Assembly: GCA_947625095.1 (NCBI GenBank)
Contig: CANQMX010000009.1
Location: 1-64,000, forward strand
Origin: an uncultured Clostridia bacterium
GTDB lineage: Bacteria; Bacillota; Clostridia; Christensenellales; Borkfalkiaceae
Length of the DNA stretch: 64,000 nucleotides
Direction: 5' to 3'
A program made the position numbers and the translations under genes. Shown piece after piece: positions 24,287 to 32,624 of this stretch. The number at the start of each line of letters is the position of its first letter. Within the stretch, counting starts at the first letter, position 1. Under the pieces are notes generated by a model. The model did not search any database and was not told the origin of the DNA. It was given only the letters and a program-made list of their open reading frames with translations.

Positions 24287-24955
24287 TCATTTTTCCTTTG
24301 CGGCGAGGTGGTAACTCTCTTCGAGGAGGGCGAACACTTCGCCGTCGGGCAGGGTGTCGTCCAGGACGACGGTCGCCCAGTGCTTCTTGTTCATGTGATA
24401 GCCGCGGAGATAGGTCTTGCCGTCGGCGAGGACGTCGAGTTCGGCGGGGTCCATGCGCACGTCGAGGATCTCCGCCTTGCCCTCGCCCGCGACCCCCAAT
24501 TTTTTGCGCTCCGCCGTGAGAATGGCGGCATACCACTTTCCGTTGTCGCGCCTGCGCACGGCGGCGTTGTCGGGGAATTTCTCCCATAGATATTTGGGCG
24601 CGTCGCCGTAAACCTTCCCGATGTGCGCGATGAGGCGCTTGGTCTGCGGGGCGCGGAAAATTTCAAAATCACAACAACGCTGCGCAATTTCGGCAAGTTT
24701 TTGGGTGTACGCTTCCCGCACGCTCCCCACAAACGCGCCCGCCGCCTCCTCCACGAGGTGCAGGGTGTATGGCTCGCCCGTCATGGTATCGGTGAGCGAA
24801 GTTTTCACGTTTCCGCCCGCAATTTCCACGCGGAGCAAAAACTGCCCGTCCAAAATTTCGGTCTCGTAAAGAAGCGCGCCGTCCTCCTCGCGGAAGCCGT
24901 AGAGTTTGCACTTCTGCGGATTGGGCGTCTTGAAGCGAAAGACATCCTCCGTCAC
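24287..24955 (-). CDS. MmcQ/YjbR family protein
   Basis: A 222-residue protein. The C-terminal half (about 105-215) is the YjbR fold with the typical LWEKFPDNAAVRRRDNGKWY and GYHMNKKHWATVVLDD. The N-terminal ~100 residues are an extra domain often found in Firmicute members. The fold resembles the winged DNA-binding T4 MotA C-domain, but the biochemical role is unknown. The start is GTG 24955 overlapping the mnmA stop (GTGA); a longer frame intrudes into mnmA. Confidence 0.88.
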   Translation of the reverse strand: MTEDVFRFKTPNPQKCKLYGFREEDGALLYETEILDGQFLLRVEIAGGNVKTSLTDTMTGEPYTLHLVEEAAGAFVGSVREAYTQKLAEIAQRCCDFEIFRAPQTKRLIAHIGKVYGDAPKYLWEKFPDNAAVRRRDNGKWYAAILTAERKKLGVAGEGKAEILDVRMDPAELDVLADGKTYLRGYHMNKKHWATVVLDDTLPDGEVFALLEESYHLAAKEK

Positions 24956-26031
24956 TTGAACACCTCCGTGATGACGCCGCCGCCGAGGCACTGCGTCTCG
25001 TCGTACAGCACGGCGAACTGCCCCTCCGTGACGGCGCGCTGAGGCTCGTCAAAGGCGAGTTCGAGCGTCGTCTCGCCCGTCCGCGTGACGCGCACTTTTT
25101 GCTCGGTCTGGCGGTAGCGGAGTTTGGCTCTGCACGAAAATTCGACAGCGTTTGGCGGATTTGGAATAAAATTCATGCTTGTGACCGCGCACCCGCGCGA
25201 ATACAGCGGGGTCTCGTCCCCGTGCGAGACGTACAGAATGTTGTTCTTCAAGTCCTTTTCGACGACGAACCAGCGTCCCTCTTCGCCCTTCTTGCCGCCC
25301 AGATCCAGCCCGCGGCGCTGGCCGAGCGTGTAGTACATAAGCCCTTGGTGCGTGCCCACCTCTTCGCCCGCGAGGGAGAGGATCTTCCCCGGCTTTGCGG
25401 GGAGATATTCGGACAAAAATTTGCGAAAATTTCTTTCGCCGATGAAGCAGATCCCCGTGGAATCGCGCTTGCGGGCGGTGGAAAGCCCGTGCTCCTCGGC
25501 AATGCGGCGCACCTCGCCCTTTTCAAGAGCCGCAAGCGGGAAGAGCACCCCCTCCAACTGCTTTTGCGAAAGTTGGCACAAAAAATAGGTCTGATCCTTG
25601 CCGCTGTCCGCCGCCTTCAACAGGCGGTGCACGCCGTTTTCGTGCGAAATGCCGCAGTAGTGCCCCGTGGCGATGAAGTCCGCGCCCAACTTTTCGGCAT
25701 ACTCCTTGAAAGGGCCGAACTTGATCTCGCGGTTGCAGAGAACGTCGGGGTTGGGCGTTCTGCCCGCCGCGTACTCGGAAAGGAAGTAGGAAAAGACGCG
25801 CTCCATGTATTCCTTGGCGAAATTGACGGTATAATAGGGCATATCGAGAAGGCCGCACACGCGCTTGACGTCCTCAAAGTCCTCGTCCGCGGTACACGCG
25901 CCGTTTGCGTCGGTCTCCTCCCAATTCCGCATGAAAAGCCCCACGACATTGTAACCCTGCTCCTTTAAGAGCAAGGCCGCGACGGAACTGTCCACTCCGC
26001 CGCTCATGCCGATGACAACGGTCTCTTTCAT
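24952..26031 (-). CDS. mnmA: tRNA-specific 2-thiouridylase MnmA
   Basis: A 359-residue, normal-length enzyme that thiolates U34 of tRNA-Lys, -Glu and -Gln. The PP-loop is GMSGGVDSSVAALLL at residues 8-22. The first catalytic Cys is in NPDVLCNREIKFGPF near 100 and the second in DSTGICFIGERNF near 195. The C-terminal beta-barrel ends in LGGGVITEVFK. It acts with a cysteine desulfurase such as the one at 56947-58041. Start ATG 26031 is 107 nt from the truncated tRNA-Arg copy, which is transcribed divergently. Confidence 0.96.
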   Translation of the reverse strand: MKETVVIGMSGGVDSSVAALLLKEQGYNVVGLFMRNWEETDANGACTADEDFEDVKRVCGLLDMPYYTVNFAKEYMERVFSYFLSEYAAGRTPNPDVLCNREIKFGPFKEYAEKLGADFIATGHYCGISHENGVHRLLKAADSGKDQTYFLCQLSQKQLEGVLFPLAALEKGEVRRIAEEHGLSTARKRDSTGICFIGERNFRKFLSEYLPAKPGKILSLAGEEVGTHQGLMYYTLGQRRGLDLGGKKGEEGRWFVVEKDLKNNILYVSHGDETPLYSRGCAVTSMNFIPNPPNAVEFSCRAKLRYRQTEQKVRVTRTGETTLELAFDEPQRAVTEGQFAVLYDETQCLGGGVITEVFK

Positions 26032-26107
26032 CCCCGCGCTCCGAAAAATTTTTCTTTATTTTACCATATCCGCGCAAAAATATAAAGCATTTTTTGTATG
26101 GTTGTGG

Positions 26108-26113
26108 TATAAT
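26108..26113 (+). promoter_or_regulatory. -10 box of the tRNA-Arg promoter
   Basis: TATAAT lies 25 nt before the truncated tRNA copy at 26139. No good -35 box is seen at 16-18 nt; GCATTT is the nearest candidate. No comparable promoter lies directly before the intact tRNA except a weak TATAAC at about 26360. Confidence 0.55.
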
Positions 26114-26138
26114 GTCGCTACAAACCGATTGCGGACAC

Positions 26139-26175
26139 GTACTCGTAGTGTAATTGGATAACATTACGGCCTCCG
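26139..26175 (+). pseudogene. Truncated duplicate of tRNA-Arg (first 37 nt)
   Basis: Identical to nt 1-37 of the intact tRNA-Arg 240 bp downstream, ending in the anticodon loop after CTCCG. The tRNA promoter lies on this side. Confidence 0.92.
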
Positions 26176-26378
26176 CCCCGCCCGCACTCGTCGGCGCAAA
26201 CTTCGCTTTAAGCCCTTCCCGCAAACGGCAAGGGCAACTGCGCTCCGTTGCGTCTCCTCTTCCCAAAAAATCTTTGCTTCGCAAATCTTTTTCGGGAGCC
26301 CTATTGCTTACTAAGCGCGGCACGAGCGCGTAGCGCGAAGTACGCCGTAGGCGGCGGAATATAACAAAAACCAAATAT
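26176..26378 (+). mobile_element. Structured insert between truncated and intact tRNA-Arg
   Basis: No ORF of note. The part from GTCGGCGCAAACTTCGCTT to TTTTTCGGGAGCCCTATT (about 26190-26316) is clearly homologous to the insert beside tRNA-Leu at 54281-54406. It includes GGCGCAA...TTGCGTC pairing, a variable hairpin (GCCCTT/AAGGGC) and a CTTCCCAAAAAATC..TCTTTTTCGGGAG hairpin. The rest (26317-26350) is a copy of the CTTACTAAGCGCGGCAC repeat. Calling it mobile is inference. Confidence 0.6.
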
Positions 26379-26455
26379 GTACTCGTAGTGTAATTGGATA
26401 ACATTACGGCCTCCGACGCCGTCGACTCCGGGTTCGAGCCCCGGCGGGTACACCA
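26379..26455 (+). tRNA. tRNA-Arg (anticodon CCG)
   Basis: Acceptor GTACTCG/CGGGTAC, D stem GTGT/ACAT, anticodon stem ACGGC/GCCGT with loop CTCCGAC (anticodon CCG), T arm CCGGG-TTCGAGC-CCCGG, discriminator A and encoded CCA. It is complete and looks functional. Confidence 0.95.
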
Positions 26456-26495
26456 CAGAGCCCCTGCGCAATTTGCGCAGGGGCTCTGTGGTGTA
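26449..26495 (+). terminator. 23-bp perfect inverted repeat overlapping the tRNA-Arg 3' end
   Basis: TACACCACAGAGCCCC... (26449-26471) and its exact inverse (26473-26495) are separated by one T. The left arm includes the tRNA's last 7 nt with CCA. There is no T run after it, so simple intrinsic termination is doubtful. The architecture parallels that of tRNA-Gly at 1862-1925. Confidence 0.7.
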
Positions 26496-26800
26496 TTCGT
26501 CAGGGGCGAGAATCCGCTGGGTTCGTCCCGCCCGCACTATTTTCAACTAAGGGCGGCACAAGCCGTAGGCGCAGTAGCCCAGGCGGGTACCGTCAAGGGT
26601 GAGAACTCGCTGGGTTCGCCCCGCCCGCACTATTTTCGACCAAGGGCGGCACAAGCCGTAGGCGCAGTAGCCCCGACGGGTACCGTCAAGGGTGAGAACC
26701 CGCCGGGTTCGCCCGACGCGAAGCGACGCACAAGCCGTAGGCGCAGTAGCCCCGGCGGGTATCGTCACGGGCGCACTCGCCCTTTGTCCTTTCAAAACGA
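26493..26800 (+). repeat. Tandem repeat downstream of tRNA-Arg, about 94/93/79-bp units
   Basis: Units begin near 26493, 26587, 26680 and 26759 with GTACCGTCAAGGGTGAGAA-like sequence. They continue with CCGCCCGCACTATTTTCGAC, CAAGGGCGGCACAAGCC and GTAGGCGCAGTAGCCCC. The third unit lacks the CACTATTTTCGACC loop and reads GACGCGAAGCGACGCAC instead. Related copies occur at about 26315, 50520-50620 and 56440-56520. No gene is seen in 26456-26824. Confidence 0.78.
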
Positions 26801-26824
26801 TTGCGCCGCGTAATTAAAATCAAA

Positions 26825-27184
26825 TCAATAGGCGTATTGAATCTGCATGGCATAAAATAGCAGAACGAGAAAGAACAGAACGGACACGGCGAATATGACA
26901 TGGCTCGCAATTCGCAGTTTTCGGTTGTCTTTGACAATGCAGAGGACGACCGAGAGCACAATGGAAATCGCCATCACTGTAAGGGCAAGATAGATGAGGA
27001 CTTGCAGATCTTCTCTGAAAAGTTTGTCGTAAATGCTATAATAATAGTCGCGGTGCCCGATCCCACCCTCGGCATTGGGAATATAAGCGACATCATGGTC
27101 GATTTTTATGAAGCACAACGCCCCCATAAGCACATTCAAACACGCTTTTATGACTTCCAAAACCACCAAGAATATTTTTTTCAT
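26825..27184 (-). CDS. Small membrane protein, unknown function
   Basis: A 119-residue protein with three predicted membrane segments: IFLVVLEVIKACLNVLMGAL, VLIYLALTVMAISIVLSVVL and VIFAVSVLFFLVLLFYAMQI. Between the first two lies a hydrophilic, probably external or cytoplasmic loop (HDVAYIPNAEGGIGHRDYYY). GGAGAAAAGACC precedes ATG 27184, and this start is preferred to the longer frame. Base composition is less GC-rich than its neighbours, so it may be acquired. I do not recognise a family. Confidence 0.75.
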   Translation of the reverse strand: MKKIFLVVLEVIKACLNVLMGALCFIKIDHDVAYIPNAEGGIGHRDYYYSIYDKLFREDLQVLIYLALTVMAISIVLSVVLCIVKDNRKLRIASHVIFAVSVLFFLVLLFYAMQIQYAY

Positions 27185-27247
27185 TGGTCTTTTCTCCTTG
27201 AGATCCCCGTATCTCTTCGCAATGCTCACACGACCGCGCGCATAGCC

Positions 27248-27769
27248 TCACTTCACATACACAACATAGTTTTCTTTCCGCGGGGCGGCGGGCTTGGGCG
27301 GCTCGGCGGGGTAGCCCAACACGCAGTGGCCGATGCCCTCGTACTCGCCCTCCACGCCCAACTCGCGCAAAATCTTTTTGCCCTCTTCGCTCTCGAACTC
27401 CTCCCGCGCGCGGTGGATCCAGCAACTGCCCACGCCCTCGCTCTCGGCGGCAAGCATCAAATTCCCCATCACAAGGCTTCCGTCGTACACGCGCGTATTC
27501 ACATTTTTATCGGCGAGCACGACCAGGACGACGGGCGCGCCGTAGAATGGGTCTCCCGTCATGCCCCAGATCTCCGCGTTCATCTTCGAGAGTCTGTCGC
27601 GCAGCCCCTTATTGGTGATAGCGAGGATGATGGGTGACTGTCTGCCCCGTCCCGTGGCGGCGTAAGTGCCCACTTCGCAGATGCGGCGGATGACTTCTTC
27701 GGGCACGGGACGGTCGGTATAGCGCTTTGTGCTTCTTCTTTTGATGATGAATTGTTCGATTTCGTTCAT
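27248..27769 (-). CDS. Nitroreductase-family protein
   Basis: A 173-residue FMN-dependent nitroreductase fold, normal small size. The FMN phosphate site is FIIKRRSTKRYTDRPVP (residues 7-23). Conserved features follow: GTYAATGRGRQSPIILA near 34 and EGVGSCWIHRAREEF near 108. It probably forms a homodimer that uses NAD(P)H to reduce quinones or nitro compounds; the true substrate is unknown. GGAGGACAAT precedes the ATG. It stands alone between the small membrane protein and the DUF819 gene. Confidence 0.92.
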   Translation of the reverse strand: MNEIEQFIIKRRSTKRYTDRPVPEEVIRRICEVGTYAATGRGRQSPIILAITNKGLRDRLSKMNAEIWGMTGDPFYGAPVVLVVLADKNVNTRVYDGSLVMGNLMLAAESEGVGSCWIHRAREEFESEEGKKILRELGVEGEYEGIGHCVLGYPAEPPKPAAPRKENYVVYVK

Positions 27770-27802
27770 ATTGTCCTCCTTATTTTTTTATAAAGAAATT
27801 CC

Positions 27803-29079
27803 TCACGGTATGGGAACGAGCAGCAACAGTTCGCCGATGCCGTAGCCCAAAAGCGTGCCCACGGCAAGCCCGAGCGCGCCGCAGATGACCCCGGGCGCGA
27901 TGAGGTCGGCTCGCTTTGCCGCCTTAGCGACGGGTGCGATGAAGGGCGGCCCGTATACCCCCGCCGTCGATGTGATGAGCGCCGTTGCGCCGCTCACGCG
28001 GAAGATGCGGCACAGAATGAGGTGCACGATGACAGTGCACAGTTGCGCGCAGGCAAAGTAACCCAAAATGGGCAGGATATCCGAGAGAAACGCCCGCCAA
28101 TCGATGCTCATGGAGAGCGCGAGCGAGAACATCAATATGAGATACATCCCGAGCGCGTACTGTCCCTCCGTCTCGCGGATGGGACGGATAAAGGAAAACG
28201 CCACGCCGAGCAGGGAGACGGAGAGCAATATATAGAGCAAATTTTCGCCCACCGTGCCCTCGATGAGAAATTCGAGGAGCGCGCCCACGCCCAGACAGCC
28301 GACCGCGAGGAGAAACACGCCCGCAAGCCGCGCCACCCGCCGCCAATCCTTCACCGAAAAGCCAAAGGTATAATCATCCCGCTTGGTTGTCTCGGGCAAC
28401 GGTTCCGCCACTTGCGCGGCCTCCGCCTCTTCCGCGGAGATGTCCTCCGCGGGGGCGGCCTCCGCAAGGGTCTCCTTTGCGGTCTCCACATCGAAGCCCA
28501 CGTCCGCGCGCGGCACTTTGCACACACGGCGCCGAAGGAGCGTTTCGTACACCTTGGGCGCGAGGGAGATGAGAAACAAAAAGTAGATGCCGCCGACGAG
28601 GGTATCCGATACGTTTGCGGCGGCGATGGTAGCCTGGTCGGCATGGAGGGCGGCGCCGATGGCGTTGAGGTTGGGCGTGCCGCCCGTATACAGCCCCACG
28701 ACCATGGCAGAGAGCCGCGCACTCGGGAAGAAGGTGAGCGTGATAAAGAACATGGCGACCGCCACAAGCACCACCGCAACGATCGCGAGCGAAAATCCGA
28801 CGGCCGTCTCCCGCGTCAGTTTTTTGAGGGAGCGCAAATCGATGGAGAAGAGAATGAGGGGGATGGAGAGTGCCACAAGGACGTATGCGACCGTCGTTGT
28901 AAGCCCTTATCGTAATCCACACCCGAAAAGCCGATGGTGGAAAAGGCAAAGCCGACAAGATAGCAGCATACGATCGCGCCGATTGCACCGAGCACCTTGT
29001 TTTTCCGCGTGAGCCATATGATGAGCGCGGGCAAGAGAGCAATACAGAGCAGGGCAAGGATGGTCAGAAAAAGGTTCAT
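27803..29079 (-). pseudogene. DUF819-family membrane protein, interrupted by a frameshift
   Basis: Two overlapping frames together give one DUF819 transporter-like protein. The N-terminal piece (ATG 29079, MNLFLTILALLCIALLPA ... GVDYDKGL) shifts at about 28899-28903. It then continues in another frame as TTTVAYVLVALSIPLILFS through about 350 more residues with several membrane segments (ending LGYGIGELLLLVPIP). One extra A in GGCTTACAACG would restore the frame. This could be a real mutation, a sequencing error or a frameshift event; no slippery heptamer is evident. The ATG overlaps the GNAT gene stop (ATGA). The internal loop is acidic and Ala/Glu-rich. Confidence 0.82.
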
Positions 29080-30182
29080 AGTTCCCTCCCGTAGATGCGG
29101 AACACCTTGTTGAGAACGCCGCTCGCCCGCTCCACATTGAGGCGAGAGGGTAGGTTGTTCTCCATGATGGTGCCCGCCTCCATATGTACGATTTTGCGCT
29201 TTTTGCAGGCACGGTAAAAGGCATGATAGAGGGCGAAATTCACCCCCTTGTTCTGATATTCGGGAATGACATACTGCAACATGGCACGCACCGAGCGCAG
29301 ACGAGAGCGATACCACAGCGCCTTACAGAGGGCAACGGGGGTCGTCTTTCCCTTCATCTTGCGGAACACTTCAAAATAATTGGGAATGCTCATCATCACG
29401 CCGACGGGCTTATCGTCCTCTTTCCTGCGGCAGATAAAGATGAGGTCGGGCCAAAGGAAACTCTTCCAGCTCTTCACGGTGCGGCGAAGCACGTCGGTTT
29501 CGGGCGCGGCCTGGTAGATGACGTCCGTCGTGGCGGCCTGCATCACCTCGTGAAAGGCGTCGATCTCGCGGTCGAGCGCACGAAAATTTGCCGAAGAGAT
29601 GTACAGCCCGTACCGTTCCAAAACGCGCGCTGTGATGCGCCCGATGCGCTCGAAGTCGAATTTCTCGTAGTCGAGCAAGTAGGAGACGGTATCAAAATCC
29701 TTCGTAAAACCGAACGCTTCGAGCAGTCTGCAATAATAAGACGGATTGTAGGAGGTGAGCACCATTGGCTCACGATCGAATCCCTCCGCGAGGATCCCGC
29801 GGCGGTTGTCCTGGTCGTACGGGAAATACGTTCCCTCCACCCGCGTTGCGCCGCGCTCTTTGAGTGCCTTACACATTTCTGTAAGAAGAAGATCGCTCAC
29901 CGCCTCATCGTCCACGCACTCAAAGTGGGAAAAATAACCGCACTTTTCCAATTTGTATTGCTTGCTCGGCGCGACGGTGCACAAGACGCGGGCGAGGAAT
30001 TTTCCGTCCTCTTCCACGGCGAACGCCATATAACTCCCCTCTTCCAACACGAGGTGGCAAAGAGTGCGCAGCAAATCTCCCCGCATATAGGGAACATAGA
30101 GCGGGTCGCCGCGGTACAGCCCGTCTGCCATCGCGACAAATTTTTTCAGTTGTCTTTTGGTCGTCAATCCGATCGCTTTCAA
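29076..30182 (-). CDS. GNAT-like acyltransferase-fold protein
   Basis: A 368-residue protein resembling the two-domain GNAT-type proteins common in Clostridia. It opens KRQLKKFVAMADGLYRGDPL, followed by VPYMRGD. A GNAT core is suggested by VEGTYFPYDQDNRRGILAEG, and a C-terminal acetyl-CoA-site-like stretch by YVIPEYQNKGVNFALYHAFY. The substrate is unknown. The start is TTG 30182 with GGAAAGGTGATTAG in front; there is no nearby ATG before residue 18. It is cotranscribed with the frameshifted DUF819 gene. Confidence 0.78.
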   Translation of the reverse strand: MKAIGLTTKRQLKKFVAMADGLYRGDPLYVPYMRGDLLRTLCHLVLEEGSYMAFAVEEDGKFLARVLCTVAPSKQYKLEKCGYFSHFECVDDEAVSDLLLTEMCKALKERGATRVEGTYFPYDQDNRRGILAEGFDREPMVLTSYNPSYYCRLLEAFGFTKDFDTVSYLLDYEKFDFERIGRITARVLERYGLYISSANFRALDREIDAFHEVMQAATTDVIYQAAPETDVLRRTVKSWKSFLWPDLIFICRRKEDDKPVGVMMSIPNYFEVFRKMKGKTTPVALCKALWYRSRLRSVRAMLQYVIPEYQNKGVNFALYHAFYRACKKRKIVHMEAGTIMENNLPSRLNVERASGVLNKVFRIYGREL

Positions 30183-30443
30183 CTAATCACCTTTCCGAGC
30201 CTTCTTTTTTCCCATTCTCTCGCCCGCCGCAAAGAGGATTCCGCACACTGTGCGGCGCAAAAATTTTAATCAACTCGATTTATTTTATCATATTTTTCCC
30301 TTTTCCACAAGCGAAAACGAAAAAATATTCGGATACTTAACTATTATTTACAATTTTTTTGCGTAATTTTGCCCCGCGACGCGCATTTTTCCGAGGTCTC
30401 GTTTGTCTTTTGCAAAAAAAGTAAGGAATTTTCACTTTCCTAC

Positions 30444-30471
30444 TTGATTTTTTGCCATAATATTGTATAAT
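30444..30471 (+). promoter_or_regulatory. Promoter of the EF-G-like gene
   Basis: TTGATT (30444-30449), a 16-nt spacer, and TATAAT (30466-30471), about 50 nt before ATG 30521. The surrounding intergenic DNA (30183-30520) is AT-rich for this genome. I see nothing else in it. Confidence 0.7.
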
Positions 30472-30520
30472 GGAAGAAACGGCGCATTTCGGCGACCGAA
30501 AATACAATAAGGGGTTTTTT

Positions 30521-32569
30521 ATGGGCGTATCCGCAAACAATATTCGTAACATCGCCATCGTCGGTCATAGCGGCGAAGGCAAGACCACCCTCACCGAAGC
30601 CATCCTCTACAACGGCGGCTCCATCGAGCGCATGGGCAAGACGGACAACGGCACGACCGTTTCCGATTTCGACGAGCAGGAGATCGCGAGAAAGACGTCT
30701 ATCTCCCTCTCCCTCTCCTACACCAATTGGAAGGGCGTCAAACTCAACCTGTTGGATGTCCCCGGCTTCTACGATTTCGAGGGCGAATTCGATTCCGCGA
30801 TGCGCGCGTGCGGTGCGGCGCTCGTTGTGATGGGCGCGAACGGCACGGTCACCGTCGGCGCGGAGAAGGCGATCAACTACTGCCTCAAAGCGAAGAAGCC
30901 GCTCATCATCTTCATCAACGGCATGGATAAGGAGAATGCAGACTACGCGGGCACTGTGCGCGCGTTGCAGGAGAGTTACAAGGGCAAGATAGCGCCCATC
31001 CAGATCCCCTCCATGGAGGGCAACAAGATGACGGGCTACATCAACGTCATCACGGGCAAGGCGTACCGCTTTACGGCGGGCGCGCCCGAAGAGGTCGCCG
31101 TGCCCGAGGCCTACGGAAAAGAACTCGAGGAGATGCAGGCCTCCCTCATGGAGGCGGCGGCCGAAAACGACGACGAACTTCTCGAAAAATATTTCGAAAA
31201 CGGCTTCCTCTCCCGCGAGGATACCATCCTCGGCATCCGCAAGGGTATCCAGACGATGAGCGTCATCCCCGTGCTCGCGGGCAGCGCCCTTCTCAACAAG
31301 GGCGTCATCAACCTCATGAACGAGGTCGTGGAATATCTCCCGCAGGCGGCGGAGCGCGCGGCGCTCAAAGCGACCGACGTCAAGACGAACGGCGACGTTG
31401 AGATCTCCTGCGATGAGGACGCTCCCTTCGCGGCGCAGGTCTTCAAGACGGCTGTCGACCCCTTCGTGGGCAAACTGAACTATCTGCGCGTGTGCCGCGG
31501 CGTGCTCCGCTCGGGCATGAGCGTACTCAACCCCAACACCAACACGGTGGAGCGCATCAACGCCATCTATCTTGTCATGGGCAAGAAGCAGACCCAAGTC
31601 GCCGAACTTGCGGCGGGCGACATCGGCGCCGTCAACAAACTGACTAACACGGGAACGGGCGACACGCTGTGCGACGCCAACACCCCCGTGCAATTTGCCC
31701 CCATCGACTTCCCCGAACCCGTGCTCTCCATGGCAGTCAACGCCACCGTGCGCGGCACGGAGGATAAGGTGTTCGGCGGCCTCAACCGCCTCACCGAGGA
31801 AGATAAGAGTTTCAGGGTCGTCAAGAACACCGAGACGGGCGAAACGCTCGCCTGCGGGCAGGGCGAAATTCAGCTCGACATCATCAAGAAAAAGTTGAAG
31901 TCCAAATTCGGCGCGGACGCCGAGTTCACCACCCCGACCGTTGCCTACCGCGAGGCGGTCACAGGCTCGGCGGAGGCCGAGGGCAAGCACAAGAAGCAGT
32001 CGGGCGGCGCGGGGCAGTTCGGCGTCGTCAACATCCGCTTCGAACCGGGCGCGGCGGACGGTATTTTCGAATTCGTCGATGCGACCGTCGGCGGCTCTGT
32101 GCCTAAACAGTTCATTCCCGCCGTGGAAAAGGGTCTGCGCGAGGCCATCCAGAAGGGCGTGCTCGCGGGCTATCCCATGGTCGATTTGAAGGCGACGCTG
32201 TTCGACGGCAAATCGCACCCCGTCGACAGTAAGGAGATCGCCTTCGTTTCGGCGGCAAAACTCGCCTATGACGACGGCGTGCGCCGCGCCCGCCCCGTCA
32301 TTCTCGAGCCCATCTGCTCCATGAAGATCATCGTCCCCGAACAGTACGTCGGCGACATCATGGGCGACCTCAACACCCGCCGCGGCCGCATCATCGGCAT
32401 GGAGGCGCAGGACGGGATGCAGGTCATCACGGCGGAAGCGCCGCAGGGCGAGATCCTCACCTACGCGACCAGCCTCCGCTCCATCACGCAGGGCAGGGGA
32501 AAATTCTCCGAGACGTTCGCGCGCTATGAACAAGCGCCCGACTTCGTGATGCAGAGCCTGAAGAAATAA
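30521..32569 (+). CDS. Elongation factor G-like translational GTPase
   Basis: A 682-residue, five-domain EF-G-like protein. G1 is GHSGEGKTT near 13 and G3 is DVPGFYDFEGEFDSA near 81. The G4 motif, normally NKxD, reads FINGMDKENADY near 135, so the Lys is Gly. Domain IV/V sequence is well preserved (HKKQSGGAGQFGVV, RGRIIGMEAQDGMQVI). It is not necessarily the housekeeping fusA, because it lies apart from str-operon genes; paralogues act in ribosome recycling or under stress. AAGGGG precedes ATG 30521; the longer frame begins at the -10 box and is rejected. Confidence 0.9.
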   Translation: MGVSANNIRNIAIVGHSGEGKTTLTEAILYNGGSIERMGKTDNGTTVSDFDEQEIARKTSISLSLSYTNWKGVKLNLLDVPGFYDFEGEFDSAMRACGAALVVMGANGTVTVGAEKAINYCLKAKKPLIIFINGMDKENADYAGTVRALQESYKGKIAPIQIPSMEGNKMTGYINVITGKAYRFTAGAPEEVAVPEAYGKELEEMQASLMEAAAENDDELLEKYFENGFLSREDTILGIRKGIQTMSVIPVLAGSALLNKGVINLMNEVVEYLPQAAERAALKATDVKTNGDVEISCDEDAPFAAQVFKTAVDPFVGKLNYLRVCRGVLRSGMSVLNPNTNTVERINAIYLVMGKKQTQVAELAAGDIGAVNKLTNTGTGDTLCDANTPVQFAPIDFPEPVLSMAVNATVRGTEDKVFGGLNRLTEEDKSFRVVKNTETGETLACGQGEIQLDIIKKKLKSKFGADAEFTTPTVAYREAVTGSAEAEGKHKKQSGGAGQFGVVNIRFEPGAADGIFEFVDATVGGSVPKQFIPAVEKGLREAIQKGVLAGYPMVDLKATLFDGKSHPVDSKEIAFVSAAKLAYDDGVRRARPVILEPICSMKIIVPEQYVGDIMGDLNTRRGRIIGMEAQDGMQVITAEAPQGEILTYATSLRSITQGRGKFSETFARYEQAPDFVMQSLKK

Positions 32570-32581
32570 CAAAACCACATC

Positions 32582-32607
32582 GCGCCCCGCGAGGCTTCGC
32601 GGGGCGC
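32582..32607 (+). terminator. GC-rich hairpin after the EF-G-like gene
   Basis: GCGCCCCGCGA-GGCT-TCGCGGGGCGC is followed only by TTGCC. It is a weak terminator or a small attenuator before the next gene. Confidence 0.45.
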
Positions 32608-32624
32608 TTGCCATACGGATACCA

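Noticed and set aside
26493-26800. Possible CRISPR array
   Set aside because: Units are 79-94 bp with near-identical sequence throughout and no unique spacers; no cas genes in the window.
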